Shown here piece by piece: positions 26,723 to 35,507 of a stretch of DNA of 64,000 bases. Within the stretch, counting starts at the first letter, position 1. Every line of letters starts with the position of its first letter. The position numbers and the translations under genes are program-made. A model generated the notes under the pieces. The model was given only the letters and a program-made list of their open reading frames with translations, did no database searches and was not told the DNA's origin. The stretch lies in NCBI GenBank assembly GCA_001314655.1, contig LJSF01000001.1:62001-126000 (forward strand), read 5' to 3'. This DNA comes from Rhodobacteraceae bacterium HLUCCA08. GTDB lineage: Bacteria > Pseudomonadota > Alphaproteobacteria > Rhodobacterales > Rhodobacteraceae.

Positions 26723-27755
26723 GGAGCCCACGCTGATCGTTTTCCGGATCGCCGCCGATCCGCCCGGCCGCCTTGATAAGGCATTGGCCCGCGACGTGCC
26801 AGAGAGCGCGGATCTGAGCCGGTCGCGGCTGGCGCGGCTGCTGGCCGAGGGCGCGGTGGTGGTGAACGGCGCGGTGGCGGCCGATCCGCGCGCCAGGGTG
26901 GCCGAGGGCGACGCGGTGGAGATCAGCGTCGCAGCGGCGACCGAGAGCCATATAGGGGCCGAGGCGATCGCGCTGGACGTGATCCACGAGGATGCCGACC
27001 TGGTGGTGGTGAACAAGCCGGCGGGGATGGTGGTGCATCCGGCGCCGGGATCGCCCGGGGGCACGCTGGTGAATGCGCTGATCCATCATTGCGGCGACAG
27101 CCTGTCGGGGGTGGGCGGCGAAAAACGGCCCGGGATCGTGCACCGGATCGACAAGGACACCTCCGGCCTGCTGGTGGTGGCCAAGACCGACCGCGCCCAT
27201 CACGGGTTGGCCGCCCAGTTCGAGGCCCATAGCGCCGAGCGGCGCTACCTGGCGGTCTGCCACGGGGCGCCGGATGCGGGCGATCCGCGGCTGCGCGGAT
27301 TGCGGGGGACCAGTTTCGAGCCGGGCAACGTGCTGAAGATCCAGACGCAACTGGCGCGGCACAAGACCGACCGGCAGCGCCAGGCGGTGGTCTGGTCCGG
27401 CGGGCGGCATGCGGTGACGCGGGCGCGGGTGCTGGAGCGCTTCGGCACCCCGGCCCAGGTGGCGCTGATCGAATGCTGGTTGGAAACCGGGCGCACGCAT
27501 CAGATCCGGGTCCACATGGCCCATGCCGGCCATGCGCTGGTCGGCGATCCGGTCTATGGCGGGAAACGAAAGCTTCATCTCAAGGCGCTATCCCCCGATG
27601 CGGTGGCGGCGGTGCAGGGCTTTCCGCGCCAGGCGCTGCATGCGGCCACCTTGGGTTTCGTGCATCCGGTCACCGGAGAGGCGATGCGATTCGAGGTCGA
27701 TCCGCCGGTGGACATGGCCGATCTGCTGTGCGTCCTGCAGGGCGGCGGGCTGTAA
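26721..27755 (+). CDS. rluD: 23S rRNA pseudouridine synthase, RluD family
   Basis: 344 residues. An N-terminal S4 domain (LSRSRLARLLAEGAVVVNG) precedes the catalytic core. The catalytic Asp is in GIVHRIDKDTSGLLVVAK, and the RTHQIRVHMAHAGHALVGD motif is near the C-terminus. RluD modifies helix 69 of 23S rRNA (positions 1911/1915/1917), but RluC-type specificity cannot be excluded. Its ATG overlaps the start of the divergent membrane-protein gene, so the promoter must lie inside that gene. Confidence 0.92.
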   Translation: MEPTLIVFRIAADPPGRLDKALARDVPESADLSRSRLARLLAEGAVVVNGAVAADPRARVAEGDAVEISVAAATESHIGAEAIALDVIHEDADLVVVNKPAGMVVHPAPGSPGGTLVNALIHHCGDSLSGVGGEKRPGIVHRIDKDTSGLLVVAKTDRAHHGLAAQFEAHSAERRYLAVCHGAPDAGDPRLRGLRGTSFEPGNVLKIQTQLARHKTDRQRQAVVWSGGRHAVTRARVLERFGTPAQVALIECWLETGRTHQIRVHMAHAGHALVGDPVYGGKRKLHLKALSPDAVAAVQGFPRQALHAATLGFVHPVTGEAMRFEVDPPVDMADLLCVLQGGGL

Positions 27756-27792
27756 CACCCTTTCCCATCTGCGTGAGAGGTGGTTCCACCCC

Positions 27793-27821
27793 TTCGACAA
27801 CGCAACACAAAGCTCTAATAT
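27793..27821 (+). promoter_or_regulatory. Candidate distal promoter of rpoH
   Basis: TTCGAC (27793-27798), 17-bp spacer, TAATAT (27816-27821), a good sigma70-type -10 in an AT-rich stretch 99 bp before the rpoH ATG. Confidence 0.45.
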
Positions 27822-27852
27822 AAGGGCAAGCGAAAAACCGAACCGTTCGGTC

Positions 27853-27881
27853 TTGTCACGGGCCGGTAGCGCCACCATATT
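27853..27881 (+). promoter_or_regulatory. Candidate proximal promoter of rpoH
   Basis: TTGTCA (27853-27858), 17-bp spacer, CATATT (27876-27881), 39 bp before the ATG. CCCCATAT at 27890-27897 also resembles a sigma32 -10, but I find no CTTGAAA at the right distance, so autoregulation is unproven. Confidence 0.45.
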
Positions 27882-27919
27882 CATGTTAACCCCATATACA
27901 TTAGGGAGGGGACAGACAC

Positions 27920-28816
27920 ATGAGCACCTATGCCAATCTTCCGGCGCCGTCGCCGGAACAGGGCCTGAACCGCTATCTTCAGGAAATCCGCCGGTTTCCC
28001 ATGCTGGAACCCGAGGAAGAATACATGCTGGCCAAACGCTGGGTCGAGCAGGAGGATACCGAGGCCGCCCACAAGATGGTCACCAGCCACCTGCGGCTCG
28101 CCGCCAAGATCGCCATGGGCTATCGCGGCTATGGCCTGCCCCAGGCCGAGGTGATTTCCGAGGCCAATGTCGGCCTGATGCAGGCGGTCAAGCGGTTCGA
28201 TCCCGAAAAGGGCTTTCGCCTGGCGACCTATGCGATGTGGTGGATCCGCGCCGCGATCCAGGAATACATCCTGCGGTCCTGGAGCCTGGTCAAGCTGGGC
28301 ACGACCAGCGCGCAGAAAAAGCTGTTCTTCAACCTGCGCAAGGCCAAGGCCCGGATCGGCGCGCTCGAGGATGGCGATCTGCGCCCCGAGAACGTCCAGC
28401 GGATCGCCCATGACCTGGGCGTGACCGAGGACGAGGTGGTCAGCATGAACCGGCGCCTGTCGGGCGGGGACGCGTCGCTGAACGCGACCGTCGGCCAGGA
28501 AGGCGAAGGCACGATGCAATGGCAGGACTGGCTGGAGGACGAATCCGCCACCCATGCCGATGATTTCGCCGAACGCGACGAACTGGACGCCCGCCGCGAA
28601 TTGCTGGCCGAGGCGATGGACGTTCTGAACGAGCGCGAGCGCGACATCCTGACCCAGCGCCGGCTGAGCGAGGAAACCATCACGCTGGAGGATCTGTCCG
28701 AGGTCTATGACGTCAGCCGCGAACGCATCCGCCAGATCGAGGTCCGCGCCTTCGAAAAGCTGCAGAAACGGATGACCGAACTGGCCAGGCAGAAGGGCCT
28801 GCTGACGCCGGCCTAG
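27920..28816 (+). CDS. rpoH: Heat-shock sigma factor RpoH (sigma32)
   Basis: 298 residues. Region 2 has SEANVGLMQAVKRFDPEKGF and RLATYAMWWIRAAIQEYILR; the RpoH box QKKLFFNLRKAKA is present, which separates it from RpoD-type factors. Region 4 helix-turn-helix: [19 protein letters not shown]. It controls heat-shock and oxidative-stress genes. GGGAGGGG precedes the ATG. Some Rhodobacteraceae have two RpoH paralogues; which this is cannot be told. Confidence 0.96.
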   Translation: MSTYANLPAPSPEQGLNRYLQEIRRFPMLEPEEEYMLAKRWVEQEDTEAAHKMVTSHLRLAAKIAMGYRGYGLPQAEVISEANVGLMQAVKRFDPEKGFRLATYAMWWIRAAIQEYILRSWSLVKLGTTSAQKKLFFNLRKAKARIGALEDGDLRPENVQRIAHDLGVTEDEVVSMNRRLSGGDASLNATVGQEGEGTMQWQDWLEDESATHADDFAERDELDARRELLAEAMDVLNERERDILTQRRLSEETITLEDLSEVYDVSRERIRQIEVRAFEKLQKRMTELARQKGLLTPA

Positions 28817-28835
28817 AACGATCCGACCTGCCTCG

Positions 28836-28870
28836 GGAGCGTCCCCTGTCGAGGGGGCGCTCTTTCCGTT
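28836..28870 (+). terminator. Rho-independent terminator after rpoH
   Basis: GAGCGTCCCC pairs with GGGGGCGCTC (one T-G wobble) around loop TGTCGA, then TTTCCGTTT. Confidence 0.75.
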
Positions 28871-28946
28871 TGCGGGTCGCGATCCGCGCGGCCCCTTTCG
28901 CTTGATGGGCGCTGGCGCTAACCTCCCTGTCAAAGGGAGAGACACC

Positions 28947-29924
28947 ATGACCGATCCGATCCGCTGGGGCGTCCTTGGCGCCGCGAATTTCGCGTTGCAG
29001 CACATGGCGCGGGCCATCCATGCCGCCGAGGGGGCGGAATTCGCCGCCCTGGCCACCTCGAGCGCCGACAAGGCCGCGCCGTTCCGGGCCTTCCAGCCGG
29101 GGTTGCGGGTGCATGACAGCTATGACGCGCTGCTGGCCGATCCCGGTATCGACGCGGTCTATGTACCGCTGCCCAACCACCTGCATGTGGAATGGACGAA
29201 AAAGGCGCTGGAGGCCGGCAAGCATGTGCTGACCGAAAAGCCCATCGCCCTGGCCGCCGACCAGATCGACCCGCTGATCGCCCTGCGCGACAAGACCGGC
29301 CTGCTGGCGACCGAGGCCTACATGATCGTCCATCACCCGCAATGGATCCGTGCGCGCCAGATGCTGCGCGACGGCGCGATCGGCGATCTGGTCCATGTCG
29401 AGGGCGTGTTCAGCTATGACAATTCCGACGATCCGGGCAATGTGCGCAACGATGCCTCCAAGGGCGGCGGCGGCATTCCCGATATCGGGGTCTATACCTA
29501 TGGCAGCACCCGCTGGATGACCGGGCAAGAGCCGCAGGAGATCACCCTGGCCGACATCACCTGGGAACACGGGGTCGACGTGATCGCCCGGGTCGGCGCC
29601 CGGTTCGACGGGTTCACCGCGCATTTCGTCAATTCCATGCGGATGCATCCGACCCAGCAGATGATGTTCATCGGCCGCAAGGGGCGGATCGTGCTGGACG
29701 CGCCGTTCAACGCCAATATCTATGGCGAGGCACGGGTCGTGCTGGTGCAGGAGGACGGCGCCCACCGGATCGAACGCTGGCCCGCCGCCAACCATTACGT
29801 GCTGCAGGTCGAGGCCTTCGGGCGCACGATCCGCGACGGGGTGCCCTTTGCCTGGAGCCTGGAAGATGCCCGCGGCACCCAGGCGATGATCGACGCGGTT
29901 TTCGCGCGCGCCAAGGCAGGCTAG
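28947..29924 (+). CDS. Gfo/Idh/MocA-family oxidoreductase
   Basis: 325 residues from ATG 28947 (AAAGGGAGA upstream). The N-terminal Rossmann fold starts WGVLGAANFALQHMA, with YVPLPNHLHVEW and the EKPIAL signature (about residue 98). The C-terminal alpha/beta domain has GGGGIPDIGVYTYGSTRWM, with conserved Asp-Xn-Tyr catalytic-type residues. NAD(P)-dependent dehydrogenases of sugars, inositols or related polyols are typical; substrate unknown. No sugar-transport genes adjoin it. Confidence 0.85.
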   Translation: MTDPIRWGVLGAANFALQHMARAIHAAEGAEFAALATSSADKAAPFRAFQPGLRVHDSYDALLADPGIDAVYVPLPNHLHVEWTKKALEAGKHVLTEKPIALAADQIDPLIALRDKTGLLATEAYMIVHHPQWIRARQMLRDGAIGDLVHVEGVFSYDNSDDPGNVRNDASKGGGGIPDIGVYTYGSTRWMTGQEPQEITLADITWEHGVDVIARVGARFDGFTAHFVNSMRMHPTQQMMFIGRKGRIVLDAPFNANIYGEARVVLVQEDGAHRIERWPAANHYVLQVEAFGRTIRDGVPFAWSLEDARGTQAMIDAVFARAKAG

Positions 29925-29945
29925 GATAGCGCCAGGAGGTGCCCC

Positions 29946-30266
29946 ATGGCCGACCCGAACGAATTCGACCACGTCCTGCCCGAAAACACCGCCCGCACCG
30001 GGGCGGGCCATCCTGACGAGATCCGGGAAAACATCTGGTCGCGCCTGATCCACACGATCCTGATCGGGATCATGCTCTGGGTCGCGCGGACGGTTCTGGG
30101 TGTCATCACGGTGATCCAGTTCATCATCCTGCTGGCCGACAACAAGAAGCCGAACGAACGGCTGGCCGCGTTCGGGGAATCGGTGGGTATCTGGTATGCC
30201 AAGGCCGTGCGCTACCAGACCGCGGCCTCGGAGGTGAAGCCCTGGCCCTGGACGGATCTGGATTGA
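29946..30266 (+). CDS. DUF4389-family protein
   Basis: 106 residues with a strong GGAGGT site. A membrane region (about residues 34-64) contains LIHTILIGIMLWVARTVLG and QFIILLAD, followed by the amphipathic ERLAAFGESVGIWYAKAVRY typical of DUF4389. Function unknown. Its stop overlaps the next start (TGATG). Confidence 0.8.
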   Translation: MADPNEFDHVLPENTARTGAGHPDEIRENIWSRLIHTILIGIMLWVARTVLGVITVIQFIILLADNKKPNERLAAFGESVGIWYAKAVRYQTAASEVKPWPWTDLD

Positions 30267-30730
30267 TGTCGGATTTGCGCACCTGCCTGTGGTTCGACGG
30301 CGCCGCCGAAGAGGCGGCACGAACGCACGTGGAGTTGATCGCGGGCTCTGAAATCGAGAGCGTCGTGCCGGGCCCCGAGGGGCGGGCGCTGATGGTCAGC
30401 CTGCGGCTGGCCGGCCTGCCCTATACCTATCTCAACGGCGGGCCGCATCACCGGCTGTCGCCGGCGGTCTCGATCCAGGTCTTCACCGATGACCAGGCGC
30501 AGACCGATGCGCTGTGGGCGGCGCTGACGGCGGGCGGCGCGGAAAGCATGTGCGGCTGGTGCACCGACCGGTTCGGGGTCAGCTGGCAGGTGATCCCCAA
30601 GGATCTGCCGGCCTATGTCGGTGGCGAGGATCCCGAGGGCGCGGCGGCGGCGACCGAGGCGATGCTGCAGATGACCAGGATCGACATCGACACGCTGAAA
30701 GCCGCCTATGAGGCCGCCGCCGGAGGCTAG
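30266..30730 (+). CDS. VOC-superfamily protein (PhnB-like)
   Basis: 154 residues from ATG 30266. It shows the beta-alpha-beta-beta-beta pattern of PhnB/3-demethylubiquinone-methyltransferase-like proteins: LRTCLWFDGAAEEAARTHVE, GLPYTYLNGGPHHRLSPAVS and CTDRFGVSWQVIPKDL. These dimeric folds often bind metals or small electrophiles; function is not assigned. Translationally coupled to the DUF4389 gene. Confidence 0.8.
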   Translation: MSDLRTCLWFDGAAEEAARTHVELIAGSEIESVVPGPEGRALMVSLRLAGLPYTYLNGGPHHRLSPAVSIQVFTDDQAQTDALWAALTAGGAESMCGWCTDRFGVSWQVIPKDLPAYVGGEDPEGAAAATEAMLQMTRIDIDTLKAAYEAAAGG

Positions 30731-31043
30731 GGTCATGGCTCCGGGGATGGTCGCGCGACGGCGCCGGGACTGCGCAGCTGGATGCCTCGATCGCCGAAGA
30801 ACCGGAACGGCGGTCGGCGTGCGTGCGCCCGTCGGGCGAAAGCCGGGCCCTTTGTGCCGAGGGCGAAGGGGCGACCCCCGCGGCGCGGCGCGCGGCCCTG
30901 CCCGGGGTCAAGCCCTGGGGGCGCCAACCGGAGAGCGACGCGGCCTTTCGCGCGCGTCCGGGGATCACCCGGCGCGGGTCCGGGGACACATCTGACGTGA
31001 GGCCCCGGGGGCTGCGACAAAAAATCATAGCAAAACGCTCGGG
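30731..31043. other. Intergenic stretch without a convincing gene
   Basis: About 310 bp of very GC-rich sequence. Open frames on both strands are Arg/Pro/Gly-rich with no start-site or codon support and look like shadows. Short G/C dyads occur near 31001-31015 (GGCCCCGGGGGC). Nothing recognisable; the AT-rich bfd promoter region follows. Confidence 0.6.
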
Positions 31044-31044
31044 A

Positions 31045-31073
31045 TTGACTTTTCCGACCAAACCACTCAGATT
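31045..31073 (+). promoter_or_regulatory. Candidate bfd-bfr promoter
   Basis: TTGACT (31045-31050), 17-bp spacer, CAGATT (31068-31073) in an AT-rich block, directly followed by a dyad. The -10 match is only three of six. Confidence 0.4.
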
Positions 31074-31074
31074 T

Positions 31075-31097
31075 GTCCCGACTCGCAATTTCGGGAC
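31075..31097. promoter_or_regulatory. Perfect 7-bp dyad (GTCCCGA-N9-TCGGGAC) upstream of bfd
   Basis: Arms at 31075-31081 and 31091-31097, just downstream of the candidate -10 and before the leader ORF. Placement suits a repressor operator; iron control (Irr, IscR or RirA type) would fit the genes, but the half-site is not one I recognise. Confidence 0.45.
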
Positions 31098-31103
31098 ACG
31101 CCC

Positions 31104-31247
31104 ATGTTCAACCCATCCTCGCGCGATCGCGACCCCGCGCCGGTGCCTTCGGGCACAGACCTCGTCGCCGCACCGGGCGGCGCGCTCGGCCGGTCCTTCG
31201 GCAGGAGGCGGGAGCGGTTGATCGAGCGGCGGGGGGCCGGGTCATGA
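31104..31247 (+). CDS. Possible 47-residue leader peptide overlapping bfd
   Basis: ATG 31104 opens a 47-codon frame ([17 protein letters not shown] at the start, then an Arg-rich C-terminus with [16 protein letters not shown]). Its TGA overlaps the bfd ATG (ATGA), a classic coupling arrangement. The frame begins 6 bp after the dyad. It may be a regulatory leader, or merely chance; there is no clear ribosome-binding site. Confidence 0.35.
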   Translation: MFNPSSRDRDPAPVPSGTDLVAAPGGALGRSFGRRRERLIERRGAGS

Positions 31248-31480
31248 TCATCTGCCACTGCACCGGCATCAGCGATGCCGACATCCACAGCGCCATCGAC
31301 TGGATGCGCGCCGCCGACCCCGAAACGATCATCACGCCCGGCAAGGTCTACCGCGCGCTTGGCAAGAAATCCGATTGCGGCGGCTGCCTGCCGCTTTTCA
31401 TGTCCACCATGCAGGTCTCGCCGGCGCTCGGTGTTCCGGCCGAGTTGCGCGGGCTCAGACGCCGCGGCGCGACCGGCTGA
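31244..31480 (+). CDS. bfd: Bacterioferritin-associated ferredoxin
   Basis: 78 residues from ATG 31244. [2Fe-2S] BFD-type cysteines: CHC near residues 5-7 ([14 protein letters not shown]) and CGGC near 44-47 ([12 protein letters not shown]). Bfd reduces the haem of bacterioferritin to release stored iron. The bfr gene follows in the same direction. Confidence 0.92.
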   Translation: MIICHCTGISDADIHSAIDWMRAADPETIITPGKVYRALGKKSDCGGCLPLFMSTMQVSPALGVPAELRGLRRRGATG

Positions 31481-31587
31481 GGGGCGATGCCGCGGGACAG
31501 GACGACGCCTTTCGTCTACACTCTTGTCCTCCATACTCAAGCCACGGGCGTATCCTTTCCCGGGCCAGACAGACGAGAGGAAGTCCC

Positions 31588-32073
31588 ATGAAAGGCGACG
31601 ACAAGGTCATCGAATATCTCAACGCAGCGCTGCGCAGCGAATTGACGGCGGTCAGCCAGTACTGGCTGCACTACCGCCTGCAGGAGGATTGGGGTTTTGG
31701 CCGGATCGCCGAGAAATCGCGCGAGGAAAGCATCGAAGAGATGCACCACGCCGACAAGCTGATCGAGCGAATCATCTTTCTTGGCGGTCATCCCAACCTG
31801 CAGAAGCTCGACCCGCTGCGGATCGGTGAAAACCTCAAGGAGACGCTGGACTCCGACCTCGCCGCCGAGCATGACGCCCGCACCCTCTATATCGAGGCGC
31901 GCGACCATTGCGACAGCGTCAAGGATTATGTCTCGAAGAACCTCTTCGAGGAGCTGATCGCGGACGAGGAAGGTCATATCGACTATCTCGAAACCCAGAT
32001 CGATCTTCTTGGCACGCTGGGCGATGCCCATTACGGCCTGCTCCAGGCCAAACCGGCGAACGAGGCCGAGTGA
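31588..32073 (+). CDS. bfr: Bacterioferritin
   Basis: 161 residues, ATG 31588 with AGAGGAAG upstream. Ferroxidase ligands sit at family positions: Glu18, Glu51, His54, and Glu/His in [11 protein letters not shown] near residues 127-130; haem-binding Met52 is present (EEMHHAD). The 24-mer stores iron as a ferric core. It lies 107 bp after bfd, whose product mobilises the iron. Confidence 0.96.
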   Translation: MKGDDKVIEYLNAALRSELTAVSQYWLHYRLQEDWGFGRIAEKSREESIEEMHHADKLIERIIFLGGHPNLQKLDPLRIGENLKETLDSDLAAEHDARTLYIEARDHCDSVKDYVSKNLFEELIADEEGHIDYLETQIDLLGTLGDAHYGLLQAKPANEAE

Positions 32074-32316
32074 CCGCACCGGGGCGGGCCGCGCCTGCGG
32101 CCTGCCTCGACCCGCCCGTCGGACGCCGCGGCGCAACCAGCGCCGCATCGGCAGGGTCGGGACGGTGGGCGCAGCGGCGCGGGCATTCCGCCCCTTCGGA
32201 CATCGGCCGCGCGGGACAGCCGGCGGGGCGATCCCCGCGACCGGCCGCTTCCCGGTGGGAAGCGCGGCCCCGGTCGCAGGTCCTTCGCTGGCCCCCCGGC
32301 AGCGCGACGGAGGGCG

Positions 32317-34128
32317 TCACCCGTCCATCGCCTCCAAGTCGTCGATCATGGTTTCGATCATGCTCAGCCCCTTGTCCCAGAAGGCCGGGTCGGCGGCGTT
32401 CAGGCCGAAGGGCGCCAGCAGCTCCGAATGGTGCTTGGACCCGCCCGCCTTGAGCATCTCGAAATACTTGTCCTGGAAGCCCTCGGGCGCGGCCTCGTAG
32501 GCGGCGTAGAGCGCGTTCACCAGCCCGTCGCCGAAAGCATAGGCATAGACGTAGAAGGGCGAATGGACGAAATGCGGGATATAGGCCCAGAAGGTTTCGT
32601 AGCCCTCCATGAAGTCGAAGACCGGGCCCAGGCTTTCGCCCTGCACCGACATCCACAGGGCGTTGATGTCGTCGGGGGTCAACTCGCCGCCGCGGCGCGC
32701 CGCGTGCAGCTTGCATTCGAAATCGTAGAAGGCGATCTGGCGGACGACCGTGTTGATCATGTCCTCGACCTTGCCGGCCAGCAGGACCTTGCGTTCGGCC
32801 TCCGAAGGCGCCTCGGCCAGCAGTTTGCGGAAGGTCAGCATCTCGCCGAAGACCGACGCGGTTTCGGCCAGCGTCAGCGGGGTGGAGGACAAGAGTTCGC
32901 CCTGTTCGGCGGCCAGCACCTGGTGCACGCCATGGCCCAGCTCATGCGCCAGTGTCATCACGTCGCGCGGTTTGCCCAGGTAGTTGAGCATCACGTAGGG
33001 ATGCACGTTCGTGACCGTGGGATGGGCGAAGGCGCCGGGGGCCTTGCCGGGCTTCACGCCGGCGTCGATCCAGCCCTTGTCGAAGAAGGGCGCGGCCAGG
33101 TCGGCCATGCGCGGGTCGAACCCGGCATAGGCGCTCATCACGGTGGTCTTCGCTTCGTCCCAGCCGACGATCCGGTCGCTTTCCATCGGCAGCGGGGCGT
33201 TGCGGTCCCAGACCTGCATCCTGTCGAGGCCGAGCCACCTGGCCTTGAGCGCGTAATAGCGGTGGCTCAGCCGCGGATAGGCGGCGACCACGGCGTTGCG
33301 CAGCGCCTCGACCACCTGCGGTTCCACGTCATTGGCCAGGTGGCGGCCGGTCTGGGGTGTTTCCATCCCGCGCCAGCGGTCCTCGATTTCCTTTTCCTTG
33401 GACAGGGTGTTGTGCACCCGGGCGAAGAGGCCGACATTGTCACCGAACACCCGGGCCAGTTCGCGGGCGCCCTTTTCACGGGCCGCGCGGTCCTGTTCGG
33501 ACAGCAGGTTCAGCGTCGCCTCGATCCCCTGGACCTCTCCGTCGATCTCGAATTCCAGGCCGGCGATGGTTTCGTCGAACAGCTTGTTCCAGGCCGAGGC
33601 GCCGACAACGGATTGATCGTGCAGGAATTTCTCCAGCTCGTCGGACAGCTGATAGGGTTTCATCTTGCGGATGCGGTCGAAGATCGGCTTGAAGCGGGCC
33701 AGCCCGGCATCGGCACCGACCAGCCCGTCGATATGGGCATCCTCCATCCGGTTGAATTCCAGCGTCCAGAACACCAGCGGCGTGGTATGGGTGGTGATCC
33801 GGTCCTGGCAATCGGACAGGAACTTGGCGCGTTCGGGGTCGGTCGTCTTTTGATAATAGCGCAGGCCGGCGAAGGACATGATGCGGCCCGCGATCAGGTC
33901 GATCGCCTCGTAGCGCTGCACCGCCTCCAGCAGGCCCGCGGCATCGAGCCCGGCCAGCTTGCCTTCGTAATCATCGGCGAAGCTGCGGCAGGCCTCTTCC
34001 AGCCAGCCCATGTCGCGCGCGAGTTCGGGGGCGTCGGTGGTGGCATAGAGGTCGCTCAGGTCCCAGTCGGGCAGGTCGCCGAGGTCGCGGGCTCCGGTCG
34101 GTTCGGCATCGAAGACGGGCGTTTTCAT
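32317..34128 (-). CDS. pepF: Oligoendopeptidase F family metallopeptidase (M3B)
   Basis: 603 residues from ATG 34128, which has GGAGG 9 bp upstream; a longer frame (34143) is less likely. The zinc motif HELGHGVHQVLA (about residue 383) and a downstream Glu (LAETASVFGEMLTFRKLL) complete the M3 active site. Cytoplasmic enzyme that cuts medium-sized peptides. M3B length is normal. Followed by 243 bp with no gene. Confidence 0.93.
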   Translation of the reverse strand: MKTPVFDAEPTGARDLGDLPDWDLSDLYATTDAPELARDMGWLEEACRSFADDYEGKLAGLDAAGLLEAVQRYEAIDLIAGRIMSFAGLRYYQKTTDPERAKFLSDCQDRITTHTTPLVFWTLEFNRMEDAHIDGLVGADAGLARFKPIFDRIRKMKPYQLSDELEKFLHDQSVVGASAWNKLFDETIAGLEFEIDGEVQGIEATLNLLSEQDRAAREKGARELARVFGDNVGLFARVHNTLSKEKEIEDRWRGMETPQTGRHLANDVEPQVVEALRNAVVAAYPRLSHRYYALKARWLGLDRMQVWDRNAPLPMESDRIVGWDEAKTTVMSAYAGFDPRMADLAAPFFDKGWIDAGVKPGKAPGAFAHPTVTNVHPYVMLNYLGKPRDVMTLAHELGHGVHQVLAAEQGELLSSTPLTLAETASVFGEMLTFRKLLAEAPSEAERKVLLAGKVEDMINTVVRQIAFYDFECKLHAARRGGELTPDDINALWMSVQGESLGPVFDFMEGYETFWAYIPHFVHSPFYVYAYAFGDGLVNALYAAYEAAPEGFQDKYFEMLKAGGSKHHSELLAPFGLNAADPAFWDKGLSMIETMIDDLEAMDG

Positions 34129-34202
34129 GGGGGCCTCCTGCATCTGGTTTCGCCCTGTTTAGGGGGGCTCTGCGGGGAAGGCCAGTGGGCAGGCGCGCAG
34201 GG

Positions 34203-35150
34203 TCAGGCCTCGGCGGTCACGTGTCCGTCAAAGAAGGCCGCGCAGCGGTCCAAGATCGTCTTGCGCACCGTCGGCCCTTCCAGCAGGACCTCGTGACGGG
34301 CCCCGTCGATGACGATCAATTCGCCATTGGGCCAGGTGTCGATCCGCGCGCGGATCGCGGCGGCATCGACGATCGCCTCTTCGCTGCCCAGGAAGGTCAG
34401 GCAGGGCGTGGCCGGCGCGGGCCGGGCCATCAGGTCGCGCATCTCGGTCAGGCTTTCGTGCAACCAATGCAGCGACGGGCCGCCGATGCTGAGTTCGGGA
34501 TGCTTGGTCACCTGTTCCTGCATCAGCGCGAACATCTGTGCGTCCGAGGTCAGGCGGTTCTCGTCCAGCCCGACACGCAGCACGTAAGGATCGCCGCGCT
34601 GGCCCGGCGCCATGACGCCGGAAAAGCCCAGAGGGCGCGACAGGGCCGACAGGCCCCAGGCGACCGGGCGCAGGGCCGGGCCCATGTAGATGCCCCATTT
34701 CGGCGCCGAAAAGACCGCGGTTTCGACCGGGTAGGCTTCGTAAAGCGCACGCAAGCCGATGCAGCCGCCCATGGAATGGCCGATCATGTGGAACGGCTCG
34801 GGCAGGCCCAGCTCGCGCGCCAGGGCCAGGGCGGCGCGGGCGTCGTGCTGGTAATCGGGAAACCGGCCGACATGGCCGATCAACTGGTTGCGATGCACCC
34901 GGTCGGCCAGGCCCTGGCCGCGCCAGTCGATGGCAAGCGAGGCATAGCCGCGCGCCGCCAGGTCGGCGGCGGTCAGGCCGTATTTCTCGACGAATTCGGT
35001 GCGGCCGGGAAACAGCAGGACCGTTCCCCGGGCGCCGGTGCTGGCAAAGACGCCGATGCGGATCCGCACCCCGTCGGCGGTGGTGCACCAATAGGCCGCC
35101 CCGGTGTCATTCCGGGCGATATCCGCGAAATAGGGGGCGGTTTCGGGCAT
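34203..35150 (-). CDS. Alpha/beta hydrolase, lysophospholipase (PldB-like)
   Basis: 315 residues. The nucleophile elbow is GHSMGGCIG (about residue 120); the oxyanion/HG region is FPGRTEFVEKY, and the catalytic His is in GARHEVLLE near residue 288. LAIDWRGQGLADR is typical of the lysophospholipase L2/monoacylglycerol lipase branch. It overlaps by one base the upstream SCP2 gene, so a lipid-related two-gene operon is likely. Confidence 0.85.
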   Translation of the reverse strand: MPETAPYFADIARNDTGAAYWCTTADGVRIRIGVFASTGARGTVLLFPGRTEFVEKYGLTAADLAARGYASLAIDWRGQGLADRVHRNQLIGHVGRFPDYQHDARAALALARELGLPEPFHMIGHSMGGCIGLRALYEAYPVETAVFSAPKWGIYMGPALRPVAWGLSALSRPLGFSGVMAPGQRGDPYVLRVGLDENRLTSDAQMFALMQEQVTKHPELSIGGPSLHWLHESLTEMRDLMARPAPATPCLTFLGSEEAIVDAAAIRARIDTWPNGELIVIDGARHEVLLEGPTVRKTILDRCAAFFDGHVTAEA

Positions 35151-35440
35151 CAGGACAGGACACCTGCCAGTTTCATCGCGGCGCCCATGTCGCCGTCGAC
35201 GGTCAGTTTGCCGGCCATGAAGGCGGCCGTGGGGTTTTCGTCGCCCTCGAGGATCGCCTTGAAGGTCTCGGCGCTGGCGGTCAGCGTCACGGTGGCGGCA
35301 TCGTCGCCGGCGCGGGCGCCGGAGCCGTCGATCATCACCGCGCCTTCCCCCTCGATCACGAACTTGGCGGTGTCGTCGAAAGACGCCCCGGCCAGCTTTG
35401 TGTTCAGGGCGGTCACCGCCTCGGTCACTACGTCGCTCAT
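35150..35440 (-). CDS. SCP2 sterol-binding-domain protein
   Basis: 96 residues covering only the SCP2 fold: KFVIEGEGAVMIDGSG, then ASAETFKAILEGDENPTAAFMAGKLTVDGD, the conserved core of bacterial SCP2 proteins. Such proteins bind acyl-CoAs or other lipids. It is followed directly by the lysophospholipase-like gene. Confidence 0.9.
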   Translation of the reverse strand: MSDVVTEAVTALNTKLAGASFDDTAKFVIEGEGAVMIDGSGARAGDDAATVTLTASAETFKAILEGDENPTAAFMAGKLTVDGDMGAAMKLAGVLS

Positions 35441-35507
35441 GTCACTTCCTTCTGATCAGGGTCCGCGGCCTCTGGTATCGGGCGCGCGGCGCGTTACATT
35501 CGCGACT

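Noticed and set aside
27890-27897. Sigma32 -10 element (CCCCATAT) before rpoH
   Set aside because: No matching CTTGAAA -35 at the proper spacing; sigma70-type promoters nearby explain the region.
30708-31020. Small ORFs on both strands between the VOC gene and bfd
   Set aside because: Arg/Pro/Gly-biased translations, no ribosome-binding site, no overlap with neighbours; typical high-GC noise.
31919-32716. A 265-codon minus-strand frame over bfr and the intergenic gap
   Set aside because: It overlaps two clear genes and shows only Arg/Gly/Ala-rich composition.
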